From Butyricicoccus porcorum (lineage in GTDB: Bacteria; Bacillota; Clostridia; Oscillospirales; Butyricicoccaceae): 64,000 bases of DNA. The stretch lies in contig NZ_NHOC01000004.1 in assembly GCF_002157465.1 (NCBI RefSeq), positions 144,640 to 208,639 of the forward strand. Direction: 5' to 3'. The notes below the pieces were generated by a model. That model was given only the letters and a program-made list of their open reading frames with translations, was not told the DNA's origin and did no database searches. Of the stretch, positions 52,224 through 61,234 are shown one piece after another; position 1 is the first letter of the stretch; each line of letters starts with the position of its first letter. The position numbers and the translations under genes were made by a program.

Positions 52224-53387
52224 TTACTTGCTGCTGAAAATCTTCATGATATCCGCGAACGGATCATCCGCTTCGACCGGATTTCCGTCAGCCACGCTCG
52301 CCTCAGCCTGAGACTGCTGCGGAGCCGGCGCTGCCGGTGCGCTGAAGGTCTGCGCCGGTGCGGAGAATGTAGAAGCTGCCTTCTTCGCGTTGGAGAAGAT
52401 GGAAGAGGTCTGCTCCTGCTTGGCAGCCGGAGGCGCGTCGAAGCCGGTTGCGATGACAACAACGCGGATCTCATCGTCTACATCGTCGTCAATGGATGCA
52501 CCGAAGATGATGTGTGCATCCGGATGCGCCGCAGCCTGAACCATGCTTGCTGCACGCTCGATTTCATCCAGACCGATATCGGAAGAACCGATGATGGACA
52601 GGATGACGCCGTGTGCGCCGTTAATGGAGGTCTCGAGCAGCGGGGACTGGATTGCCTTCTTCGCAGCTTCCTCTGCCTTGTCCTTTCCGGCAGCAGCGCC
52701 CACGCCCATGTGCGCATAGCCTGCGCCCTTCATAACGGAGGTAACGTCCGCAAAGTCCAGATTGATGAGACCCGGGACAGTAATCAGCTCGGAGATCGAA
52801 GCGACTGCCTGACGCAGTACGTTGTCGGCGATTTCAAATGCGTTCTTGAAGCTGATCTTCTGCTCGGAGACATACTTCAGACGCTCGTTCGGGATAACAA
52901 TGAGGGAGTCTACATTTTCCTTGAGGTTTTCAATGCCCTCGTTCGCCTGCTGCATGCGCTTCTTGCCCTCGAAGCCGAACGGTCTGGTGACAACGCCGAC
53001 GGTCAGAATGCCCATTTCGCGCGCGATCTGCGCAACAACCGGTGCGCCGCCCGTACCGGTGCCGCCGCCCATGCCAGCGGTGATGAATACCATATGTGCG
53101 CCTTCCAGTGCCTTGGAGATATCCTCGCGGCTCTCCTCAGCAGCCTTGCGGCCGGTTTCCGGTCTGGAGCCTGCACCCTGGCCCTTGGTGAGCTTGGCGC
53201 CGATCTGGATCTTGACGGAAGCCTCAGAACGGTTGAGTGCCTGCTTGTCCGTATTTATTGCGATAAACTCAACGCCCTGTAAGCCGCTGGTAACCATGCG
53301 GTTTACCGCGTTGTTGCCGCCGCCGCCAACACCGATGACCTTGATGTTGACAATGGTATCGTAATCCATTTCAATCTCGAAACCCAT
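52224..53387 (-). CDS. ftsZ: Cell division protein FtsZ
   Basis: The 387-aa tubulin-like GTPase forms the Z ring. It shows [30 protein letters not shown] (tubulin signature, about 100-115) and [14 protein letters not shown] (T7 loop region). A Ala/Pro/Gln-rich linker (about 320-370) leads to the C-terminal [11 protein letters not shown] anchoring peptide for FtsA/SepF. GGAGGAG lies before the ATG. It is the last gene of the cluster; no ftsA is adjacent. Confidence 0.98.
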   Translation of the reverse strand: MGFEIEMDYDTIVNIKVIGVGGGGNNAVNRMVTSGLQGVEFIAINTDKQALNRSEASVKIQIGAKLTKGQGAGSRPETGRKAAEESREDISKALEGAHMVFITAGMGGGTGTGGAPVVAQIAREMGILTVGVVTRPFGFEGKKRMQQANEGIENLKENVDSLIVIPNERLKYVSEQKISFKNAFEIADNVLRQAVASISELITVPGLINLDFADVTSVMKGAGYAHMGVGAAAGKDKAEEAAKKAIQSPLLETSINGAHGVILSIIGSSDIGLDEIERAASMVQAAAHPDAHIIFGASIDDDVDDEIRVVVIATGFDAPPAAKQEQTSSIFSNAKKAASTFSAPAQTFSAPAAPAPQQSQAEASVADGNPVEADDPFADIMKIFSSK

Positions 53388-53615
53388 GTTTGATCTCCTC
53401 CGTTGTGTTATATGAAGTAATTTTCATTTTCAAATTCAGATGAGCGCCGCACCACCGGGTGCAGGAGCCCATAACCCTATTTTCTTCATTCTACCTCTTT
53501 CCCGCTGCTTTTGCAAGATAAGATGGCAGATTCGTTCAAAAAAACTTCCGGATTTTGCAGAATCCGCCGTGCGCAGCGGCACAGCAATCAGAAAAAAGGA
53601 TGCTATGGCAACAGG

Positions 53616-54734
53616 TTACAGGATAATTTTTCCATACAGCACCACCCCTGTGGTCTGTCCATCCGAATTCTCCTGGCTGCTGTCCCCATCCTGTGCGCCG
53701 GTATCCGCCTGTTCCTCCTGTCCGGAAGCATCATCCGCACCAGTTTCCTCCTGCTCTGCGGAATCATCCGTGCTGTCCTTCTCCTGCCCGTCGTCCGTGC
53801 TGTCCCCGGACTGTCCGGTTTCAGCCGCATCGTCGGCCTCTTCGGTGTCATCCTGCTCTTCGCTCGTGCTCACAGTATCATCCGGACGGTAATGCGCCTT
53901 TTTGTCATCCGTCAGGTCAATGATGCCGGTCTCCGGCAAGGACGGCTCTTTCAAAATAGCCTGTAAAAACTGAATTTTATGCTCCAGATCGCTCAGGTTT
54001 CCAAGCAGGATGGTATACCGGTCGTCAAACCGCATGCGCACATCATAGGCTTTTTCAATATCAATGCTGCCAACTTTGTCGTTCATTTCATATTGCGTCA
54101 TCAGGTTCATCAGGTCGAGTACTGTCTGCAACTTTTCCTGCTCGTCCCCGACCGTATCGCCGACCTTGAGTTTTTCTGCCTCCGCGCCGACAACTTCAAC
54201 CGTATTGTCTGCCACCTGCCCGTTCTTCTCCAGAACCTTTCCCGTCATATCCATCAGCAGGTATTCGCCGTTTACCTCTACCGACAGCGCCGCAGTGCGC
54301 TCGGTGATTTCAATTTGCAATGTGCTCGGCAGCCTGCGGTGCAGCTTCACCGTATCCAGATAGGGATATTTCGCCTGTAGGATCTGCGCGATATGGCTGG
54401 AATCGAGGAAAAACATGTTGTCGCCCTCGCGCACACCGCTCGCATCAATCAGCTCCTGTTCGGTATAGCGGGTATCGCCCGTGACTGTGATATGCGATAC
54501 ACGAAAAAAAACCGTCGGTGCAAGCACAATCGCCGCGCAGATCAGAAGCCCGCACACCACCCGGAACACCAGCTTATTCCGTCTGCGCCGCCGTTGCCGC
54601 TGCTGCCGCGCCCGCTCTGAGTTGCGCGAGGTGCGCGCCGGGCGGGCAGGCTGCCCGGCTCTGTTTGCCTGCTGTCCGCTGCGGGATGACACCGGACTAT
54701 TTGTTTTCCGTCGGGGCTCCGTTTGTTTTGCCAT
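53616..54734 (-). CDS. ftsQ: Cell division protein FtsQ/DivIB with long acidic tail
   Basis: The 372-aa bitopic protein has a basic cytosolic N-terminus (about 55 residues, Arg-rich), one helix (LVFRVVCGLLICAAIVLAP), a POTRA domain (FRVSHITVTGDTRYTEQELIDASGV) and a beta domain. A tail of about 80 residues (about 285-362), almost all Asp, Glu, Ser, Thr, Gln and Gly, then ends in VVLYGKIIL. The tail is unusual for the family. It acts at the septum with FtsL and DivIC-type proteins. GGAGGGGGA precedes the ATG. Confidence 0.92.
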   Translation of the reverse strand: MAKQTEPRRKTNSPVSSRSGQQANRAGQPARPARTSRNSERARQQRQRRRRRNKLVFRVVCGLLICAAIVLAPTVFFRVSHITVTGDTRYTEQELIDASGVREGDNMFFLDSSHIAQILQAKYPYLDTVKLHRRLPSTLQIEITERTAALSVEVNGEYLLMDMTGKVLEKNGQVADNTVEVVGAEAEKLKVGDTVGDEQEKLQTVLDLMNLMTQYEMNDKVGSIDIEKAYDVRMRFDDRYTILLGNLSDLEHKIQFLQAILKEPSLPETGIIDLTDDKKAHYRPDDTVSTSEEQDDTEEADDAAETGQSGDSTDDGQEKDSTDDSAEQEETGADDASGQEEQADTGAQDGDSSQENSDGQTTGVVLYGKIIL

Positions 54735-54758
54735 GTCCCCCTCCTCTCCGACTGCCGG

Positions 54759-55883
54759 TTATCTGCGGGCAGCCTCCAGAATATGCTGATAAATCTTCTC
54801 GCTGGCGTCAACGATCGCCATTTTTTTGGCGCAGCGCCCCATTTCCGCGAGCTTTTCATCGTCTGCCAGCAGCTCAGTCACCGCCGCATACAGCTTTTCC
54901 GGCGTACATTCCGGCTCAGTGATGACCTTACATGCGCCATTCTGTTCCAACGCTCGCGCGTTTTTTTCCTGATGGTTCTCCGCAACATACGGGGACGGCA
55001 CGATAATCGACGGCTTGCCCAGCACGCACAGCTCGCCCAGTGTTGCCGCGCCTGCACGGCAGATGACGAGGTCAGCGGCTGCCATGACATCCGCCATGTC
55101 GTAAATATATTCGCGCAGCTCAATATTCGGGTGCTTGTCCAGATCTACACCCAGCTCGCGCACGCTGTCCGGCAGCCACTTGTATGCCGCCGTACCGGTC
55201 GCATGAATATGGCGGAACGCGTCATGCTCGCTCTCCAGCTTGATAAAGCCCGCCATGTGGCGGTTCATATACAGAGCGCCCATGCTGCCCCAGAACGAAA
55301 CAACCAGCTTTTCTCCGTCCGCAAGGCCGAGCTTGCGGCGCGCGTCCTCGCGGCGGACAAAGATAATTTCGCCGCGCACCGGTGCGCCGGTCAAATGGAT
55401 ATTCGGGCGATTTTCCAGCAGTTTCCGTGTGTTTTCAAAGCAGATCAACACGCGATCTGCCTTTTTCGCGCATGCCTTGGTCACGACGCCCGGAAACGCG
55501 TTGACCTCGAGCAATACAGTCGGAATATGCAGCTCCTGCGCAGCACGCACCATCGGGAAACTCGCATAGCCGCCGCAGCCGACGACGACATCCGGGCGGT
55601 ATTCCTTCAGGATTTTCTTCGCCTTCGAGGTCGCAGTCAATGACTTTTGCAGCGTGGCAATGTTATATGCAATCGCGGACGGTGAGAAGGAGCGCTTGAG
55701 GCCCCGCACATCTATCGTATACAGCTGATAACCCTCGCGCGGAACGAGTCGGGACTCGATACCGGTCGAGGTGCCTGCGAAGCGTACCTCTGCGTCTGCA
55801 CGGCGCGACTGGACATATTTTGCGATTGCGAGACCGGGGTTGACATGACCTCCGGTGCCGCCTCCTGTGATGAGCAATTTCAT
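54759..55883 (-). CDS. murG: UDP-GlcNAc:lipid I GlcNAc transferase MurG
   Basis: The 374-aa peripheral membrane glycosyltransferase (GT28) converts lipid I into lipid II. It has the N-terminal GGGTGGHVNPGLAIA, VVGCGGYASFP and, in the C-domain, VSFWGSMGAL and RAGAATLGELCVLGKPSIIVPSPYVAENHQEKNA. AAGGGGTAA lies before the ATG. It lies between ftsW and ftsQ in the cluster. Confidence 0.97.
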   Translation of the reverse strand: MKLLITGGGTGGHVNPGLAIAKYVQSRRADAEVRFAGTSTGIESRLVPREGYQLYTIDVRGLKRSFSPSAIAYNIATLQKSLTATSKAKKILKEYRPDVVVGCGGYASFPMVRAAQELHIPTVLLEVNAFPGVVTKACAKKADRVLICFENTRKLLENRPNIHLTGAPVRGEIIFVRREDARRKLGLADGEKLVVSFWGSMGALYMNRHMAGFIKLESEHDAFRHIHATGTAAYKWLPDSVRELGVDLDKHPNIELREYIYDMADVMAAADLVICRAGAATLGELCVLGKPSIIVPSPYVAENHQEKNARALEQNGACKVITEPECTPEKLYAAVTELLADDEKLAEMGRCAKKMAIVDASEKIYQHILEAARR

Positions 55884-55919
55884 ATCGGATTACCCCTTTT
55901 CGTCAGATCCAACCTGCCG

Positions 55920-57212
55920 TCATTCTTTTTTTGACGGCGGAATATTGCGGGAAATATTGAGCAGAATGCCAATCTCAACCAGCTGCATGACAAGTGCTGT
56001 GCCGCCGTAGCTGAACAGCGGCAGAGACGCGCCGGTGACCGGAAACAGGCCGGAGACAACGGCGAGATTCAGCAAAATCTGGAACGCAAACTGCATCGTG
56101 ATGCCCGTCGCCAGCAGACAGCCAAAGCGGTCCGCCGCGCGGCGCGCGATGGAGAAGCCGCGGTAGACAAAGTAGGCGAACAGCACCAGAATCAGTGCCG
56201 CACCGACAAAGCCCAGCTCCTCACAGATGACCGAAAAAATAAAGTCATTCATCGGCTCCGGCAGGTACAGAAATTTCTGCCTGCTCTGTCCGAGGCCGAG
56301 CCCGAACGCGCCGCCCGAGCCGATGGCAATGAGCGACTGTACTGCCTGGTAGCCGGTATCCTTCGCGTCGAGAAACGGATTGAGGAAAATATTGATGCGC
56401 TCCTGTACGTGGTTGAGCGTAAAATACGCAATGACCGCGATAATGCCGCCGCCGATACCGACCGGAACAAGAAACCAGACATGCATGCCCGCGACAAACA
56501 GAATCACAAAGCCGATGACAATCAGGATCATTGACGCCGACATATGCGGCTCCATTGCGAGCAGCAGGATATACACGCCGATCAGCGCGACATAGACCAG
56601 CAGTCCCTTCACCTTGCGGACGCTCTCCGACTTTGCACTCGCCATCGTTGCAAACAGCAGGATAATCGCCAGCTTCGCAATCTCAGACGGCTGAAAGCCG
56701 AACAGCCAGCGGCGTGATTTATTCAGTGTCGTTCCGAGTGGCGTAAGCACCAGCACCAGCATGACAAAAGAGATAAAATACAGGATAAATGCCCATCTCT
56801 TGTACATGGTATAGTTGATACAGGAAACGCCCCACATCAGCACCAGCCCCACGACCGCCATGCCGAGCTGACGGATGAAATAATAGAACGGGCCGATATT
56901 GCTGCTATAATATCCCTTCGGATAGCTGGCTGACAGCAGCGCGATCAGGCCGACAACCAGCAGCATCACCGTAATGAGCAGCAATGGTGCATCAATTTTT
57001 TTCTTTGACTGTTCGAGCAGCCCCGCCTGAAACGCATTGCGCGGCTGCACCGTCCTGACCCTCGCGCGTGAACGCCGGACACGCCGCTTCCCACGGCTGT
57101 CCTGCCGGGACTGCGCCTGTGCCTTCTGCGGGGATCTGCGGGACGCCGCGCGCCGCCGCGGGGAACCCCGTCGCTTTGTATTGGACGCTGTAGGCAGAGA
57201 GACCACCTCCAT
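55920..57212 (-). CDS. ftsW: SEDS glycosyltransferase FtsW
   Basis: The 430-aa SEDS protein polymerises lipid II at the septum. About ten helices follow a basic N-terminal extension of about 65 residues. Motifs include WLFGFQPSEIAKLAI, ITMQFAFQILLNLAVVSGLFPVTGASLPLFSYGG and the catalytic Asp region near KDTGYQ. The ribosome site for ATG 57212 is weak; GGAGGTGG lies just inside the frame, 5 nt before an in-frame CTG (codon 6), a possible alternative start. Confidence 0.96.
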   Translation of the reverse strand: MEVVSLPTASNTKRRGSPRRRAASRRSPQKAQAQSRQDSRGKRRVRRSRARVRTVQPRNAFQAGLLEQSKKKIDAPLLLITVMLLVVGLIALLSASYPKGYYSSNIGPFYYFIRQLGMAVVGLVLMWGVSCINYTMYKRWAFILYFISFVMLVLVLTPLGTTLNKSRRWLFGFQPSEIAKLAIILLFATMASAKSESVRKVKGLLVYVALIGVYILLLAMEPHMSASMILIVIGFVILFVAGMHVWFLVPVGIGGGIIAVIAYFTLNHVQERINIFLNPFLDAKDTGYQAVQSLIAIGSGGAFGLGLGQSRQKFLYLPEPMNDFIFSVICEELGFVGAALILVLFAYFVYRGFSIARRAADRFGCLLATGITMQFAFQILLNLAVVSGLFPVTGASLPLFSYGGTALVMQLVEIGILLNISRNIPPSKKE

Positions 57213-57252
57213 TTCCCGTCACAGCAATCAGTTTCTCCGTTGATTTGTTGAT

Positions 57253-58299
57253 CTACAGATAGCGCGGTGCAACACCGAAATACGACAGGATGCACATCAG
57301 CGCGGTAATTCCGGCAAAAACCAGAACGATCTTCTTTTCGCTCCAGCCGCACAGCTGGAAATGATGGTGCAGCGGTGCCTTGCGGAACACACGCTTGCCT
57401 TCCATTTTAATATTGCCCTTCGCATCGCGCACCGGATTGCCGTTTTCATCCAGCACCGGCTTTTTGGTCATCTTGTAATAGGTGACCTGAATGATGTCGG
57501 ACAGTGTCTCAATGACGTAGATCAGGCCGACCAGCGCGAGGATCAGCGGCTGGTCACAGGCAAACGCAAGACCGGCAACCGCACCGCCGAGAAACAGCGA
57601 ACCGGTGTCGCCCATAAACACCTTCGCTGGATTGAAGTTGAAAATCAGGAAGCCTGCGAGACCGCCTGCCAGCGCAGACGCGAATACGACAACCGGCAGA
57701 TTGCCCGAAACCGCACCGATCACGATGAAATACACCGCTACCGGCAACGTGACGCCCGCCGCCAGACCGTCCAGACCGTCGGTCAGATTGACCGCATTGT
57801 TGCAGCCGACCATGATGAACGCTGCAATGACGACGTAAATCAGCCACGGAATGTCGAGCGAAACGCCGACAAACGGAATATACAGGCTGGGCATCAGATA
57901 ACCGCCCATATGCACGACTGTCAGGAAGACCAGCGCCAGCACCAGCTGAAGCGCAAATTTTTGACCGGAGGTCAGGCCTTCATTTTCCGCCTTGCGAATC
58001 TTCGTACGGTCATCGATGAAGCCGATCACGCCGTAGCACAGCGACAGCACGAGCACCGTAAACGACTGTACGCTGAGACCGCCCAGCACGAGATTGACGA
58101 CAATCGTCACAAGCGTAATGCTGATGATGAACATAAATCCACCCATCGTTGGTGTGTTCTGCTTGCCCGCATGTTCGGGCACATAGGACAGAATCTTCTG
58201 TCCAAAGTTCATTTTCCGTAAGTATCGAATCAGGAACGGTCCGATTGCCGCCGTAATCAAAAACGACGCAATGACCGACACCGCAATAATGGTTGTCAT
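57253..58299 (-). CDS. mraY: Phospho-MurNAc-pentapeptide transferase MraY
   Basis: The 348-aa, ten-helix enzyme makes lipid I. Motifs are HAGKQNTPTMGGFMF, DDRTKIRKAENEGLTSGQK, NAVNLTDGLDGLAAG and APLHHHFQLCGWSE (C-terminal HHH). CGGGGAT precedes ATG 58299. murD, which usually follows mraY, is absent and ftsW comes next. Confidence 0.97.
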   Translation of the reverse strand: MTTIIAVSVIASFLITAAIGPFLIRYLRKMNFGQKILSYVPEHAGKQNTPTMGGFMFIISITLVTIVVNLVLGGLSVQSFTVLVLSLCYGVIGFIDDRTKIRKAENEGLTSGQKFALQLVLALVFLTVVHMGGYLMPSLYIPFVGVSLDIPWLIYVVIAAFIMVGCNNAVNLTDGLDGLAAGVTLPVAVYFIVIGAVSGNLPVVVFASALAGGLAGFLIFNFNPAKVFMGDTGSLFLGGAVAGLAFACDQPLILALVGLIYVIETLSDIIQVTYYKMTKKPVLDENGNPVRDAKGNIKMEGKRVFRKAPLHHHFQLCGWSEKKIVLVFAGITALMCILSYFGVAPRYL

Positions 58300-58322
58300 G
58301 TACAAAATCCCCGTCTTTCTTT

Positions 58323-59681
58323 TTATTTTTCCCGGAACAGCTCGAGTGCTTTTTCCATCTTCCAGTACCGGCTGCCCTTGAACAGCAGCGCGTCGCCCGG
58401 CTTTGCCGCGCGCTTCAGCGCACAGGCAAGGCCCTCATGCGAATACAGGATATGCATGTTTTCCTGCGGCATACCCGCTTCTGCGGCACCCGCGCAGTAA
58501 TCCTCCGCACCATCGCCATAGCAGTAAAGGAAGTCTGCACACGCCGCCGCCTTTTTGCCGCAGCGCCGGTGCTCGACTTCGGCAAACCGCCCAAGCTCGC
58601 GCATGCCGCCGAGCACGGCAAACCGCCTGCCGTTGACACTCAGGCTTTTGAGCACCTCCAGCGATGCCTCGACCGCATCCGGGCTGGCGTTGTAGCACGC
58701 ATCAATAATGGCAAAGCCGTCTTCGTAGGTAATCGTCTGGTGCAGATCGTGAAATGAGGCAAGCCCTACCGCAATCTGCTCATGCGACAACCCGAGACAC
58801 AGCCCCGCTGCTGCCGCCGCCAGCGCATTGTATACGTTGTGATAACCCGCTGTATTCAGCACTGCGTCAAAGCTGCCGCCGGGATGTACAATTGTCAGCT
58901 CAACACGGTCGTCATGCAGCACGATATGCTCCGCACGCACGTCGCATTCCGGATTGTCGATGCCGAAATACAGCGTTTTAACGCCCAGCCAGTTTTTCTT
59001 GCACCAGAGCAGCGGCTCGTCGCCGTTGAGCACCGCTGTGCCGCCCGGGCGCAGACCCTCCAGAATTTCCAGCTTCGCATCACGGATCCCCTCACGAGAG
59101 CCGAGAAATTCAATGTGCGCCGTACCAACGTTGGTAATAATGGCGACATCCGGCTTTGCCTGCACAGTCATGTGGGAAATCTCCTTGAAATTGGACATAC
59201 CCATCTCTACCACTGCCGCCTGTGTATCTTCCTCCAGGCGGAACAGTGTCAGCGGCATGCCGATTTCATTGTTCAGGTTGCCCTGCGTATAAATGGTATT
59301 GAACTTCTGTGCGAGCACTGCCGCTGTCATTTCCTTGGTTGTCGTCTTGCCGACCGAGCCGGTGACGCCGACAACCGGGATGTCAAACAGGCTGCGATAA
59401 CCGCCTGCCAGCGCCAGCAGCGCGCGGCGCGTGTCATCGACGCGAATAACCGGAACCGGAAGGTCGACATCGCGTTCAGACATCACTGCCGCCGCCTGTG
59501 CCTCGACCGCCTTTTCCAGAAAATCATGCCCGTCGAAGCGCTCACCGCGCAGTGGGATGAACAGGCTTCCCGCCGGAATCGACCGCGAATCGGTGGATAC
59601 GCCGGTCATGCGCGTATTGCCGTCTCCGACGACCACGCCGCCCACAAATGCGGCAGCCTGCGCAGCCGTAATTGTCTTCAT
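58323..59681 (-). CDS. murF: UDP-MurNAc-tripeptide:D-Ala-D-Ala ligase MurF
   Basis: The 452-aa Mur ligase adds D-Ala-D-Ala. The ATP loop is GVTGSVGKTTTKEM (about residue 105), the central domain has NEIGMPLTLFRL, and the C-terminal domain follows IDACYNASPDAVEASLEVL. GAGGAG lies before the ATG. It overlaps no neighbour and is 88 nt from murE. Confidence 0.96.
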   Translation of the reverse strand: MKTITAAQAAAFVGGVVVGDGNTRMTGVSTDSRSIPAGSLFIPLRGERFDGHDFLEKAVEAQAAAVMSERDVDLPVPVIRVDDTRRALLALAGGYRSLFDIPVVGVTGSVGKTTTKEMTAAVLAQKFNTIYTQGNLNNEIGMPLTLFRLEEDTQAAVVEMGMSNFKEISHMTVQAKPDVAIITNVGTAHIEFLGSREGIRDAKLEILEGLRPGGTAVLNGDEPLLWCKKNWLGVKTLYFGIDNPECDVRAEHIVLHDDRVELTIVHPGGSFDAVLNTAGYHNVYNALAAAAAGLCLGLSHEQIAVGLASFHDLHQTITYEDGFAIIDACYNASPDAVEASLEVLKSLSVNGRRFAVLGGMRELGRFAEVEHRRCGKKAAACADFLYCYGDGAEDYCAGAAEAGMPQENMHILYSHEGLACALKRAAKPGDALLFKGSRYWKMEKALELFREK

Positions 59682-59769
59682 AATTCGGATTCTCCTCTTA
59701 TCATTCTCTTACCCCCGCAGGAGCATTTGAGCGTATCTGAACAGTCAAAAACTGGGGTTCAGACAGCGC

Positions 59770-61218
59770 TTACTTCTTTTTTTCAAAATATTCTGCAACC
59801 ACTTCGCGCTCATCCAGATGATGCTTGACGTGGTTGATTTCCTGATAGGTCTCATGCCCCTTACCCATCAGCACGATGGTATCACCCGCCTGCGCGATAT
59901 CCAGCGCGTGCCAGATCGCCTCCGGACGATTGACAATGACCTCATACGGCGTTTTGGTGTCCTTCATGCCCTCGAGGATGTCGTCGATGATTGCCTCCGG
60001 CTTTTCGGTGCGCGGATTATCCGACGTGACGATACACAGATCGGACAACTGTGCCGCAATAGCACCCATCTTCGGGCGCTTGGTGCGGTCGCGGTCACCG
60101 CCGCAGCCGAACAAACCGATCAGGCGACCCTTTGTGAAGCCGCGCGCCGCCTTCAGGACATTTTCCACGCCATCCGGGGAATGCGCATAGTCAATGAGTA
60201 CGGTGTAATCGGTATCGGTCGGCACGACCTCAACGCGGCCCTTGACGCCATGTGCACAGCGCAGAGCAGCGGCTACCGCAGCGATGGAAATACCCAGCGC
60301 TTTTGCACAGGACAGCGCGCACAGCGCATTGTAGACGGTAAACTGTCCCGGAATCCCCAGCGAGACCGGAACGCATTCACCTTCTGCCACGCAGTTAAAC
60401 TGAATGCTGTCTGCATGCAGCTGAATGTCCTGTGCGCACAGATCACAGCCCTCTTCCTCGCCATAGGTAAGGAACGGGCACGCCTGCTCCGCGAGAATGA
60501 TCCGGCCATCCGCATCGTCGCGGTTCATGACGCCGGTTTTGCTCTGATGGAACAGCAATGCCTTTGCATCACGGTATGCCTCCATCGTCTTATGAAAATC
60601 CAGATGATCCTGTGTCAGATTGGTAAATGCGCCGACGGCAAACGTGATACCGTACACGCGGTCGAGCACGAGCGAATGCGAGGAAACCTCCATCAGCACG
60701 TGCGAGCAGCCCGCATCGCGCATCTGCGCAAACAGGCGCTGTAATTCAAATGACTCCGGCGTGGTGCGCTCGGTCGGCAGAATCTCATCGCCGATCATGT
60801 TCTGGTTGGTGCCGATCAGACCGACCTTATGACCCTGTGCCTCAAGAATGGTCTTGAGCAGATAGGTTGTCGTCGTCTTGCCGTTGGTACCGGTGATACC
60901 GACCATGGTCATACTGTCCGCCGGGTGGTCGAAATAATTTGCTGCCATCTGCGCGAGCGCGCGGCGGGATGACGGCACGCGCACATACGGCACGGAAATG
61001 CCGCCCTCCGGGACATATTCGCAGACAATGACGCCTGCACCCAGTTCAATTGCCTTGCCGATGTATTTGTGTCCGTCGGTCTCAAAGCCGGTGATGGCGA
61101 CAAACACATCGCCCGACTTTACCTGACGGGAATCATACTTCAGTTCGCCGATTTCACATGCAGCGTCTGCGGTCTGCTCCACAATTTCAACGCCGCTGAG
61201 GATTTTTTCCAATTTCAT
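59770..61218 (-). CDS. murE: UDP-MurNAc-dipeptide:meso-diaminopimelate ligase MurE
   Basis: The 482-aa Mur ligase has ATP loop GITGTNGKTTTTYL (about 105), ERTTPESFELQ and SDNPRTEKPEAII in the C-domain. DNPR is the usual mark for meso-diaminopimelate rather than lysine as substrate. ATG 61218 follows AGGAGG; the longer frame upstream overlaps the PBP gene and is not used. Confidence 0.96.
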   Translation of the reverse strand: MKLEKILSGVEIVEQTADAACEIGELKYDSRQVKSGDVFVAITGFETDGHKYIGKAIELGAGVIVCEYVPEGGISVPYVRVPSSRRALAQMAANYFDHPADSMTMVGITGTNGKTTTTYLLKTILEAQGHKVGLIGTNQNMIGDEILPTERTTPESFELQRLFAQMRDAGCSHVLMEVSSHSLVLDRVYGITFAVGAFTNLTQDHLDFHKTMEAYRDAKALLFHQSKTGVMNRDDADGRIILAEQACPFLTYGEEEGCDLCAQDIQLHADSIQFNCVAEGECVPVSLGIPGQFTVYNALCALSCAKALGISIAAVAAALRCAHGVKGRVEVVPTDTDYTVLIDYAHSPDGVENVLKAARGFTKGRLIGLFGCGGDRDRTKRPKMGAIAAQLSDLCIVTSDNPRTEKPEAIIDDILEGMKDTKTPYEVIVNRPEAIWHALDIAQAGDTIVLMGKGHETYQEINHVKHHLDEREVVAEYFEKKK

Positions 61219-61234
61219 TGTATGCGTCCTCCTT

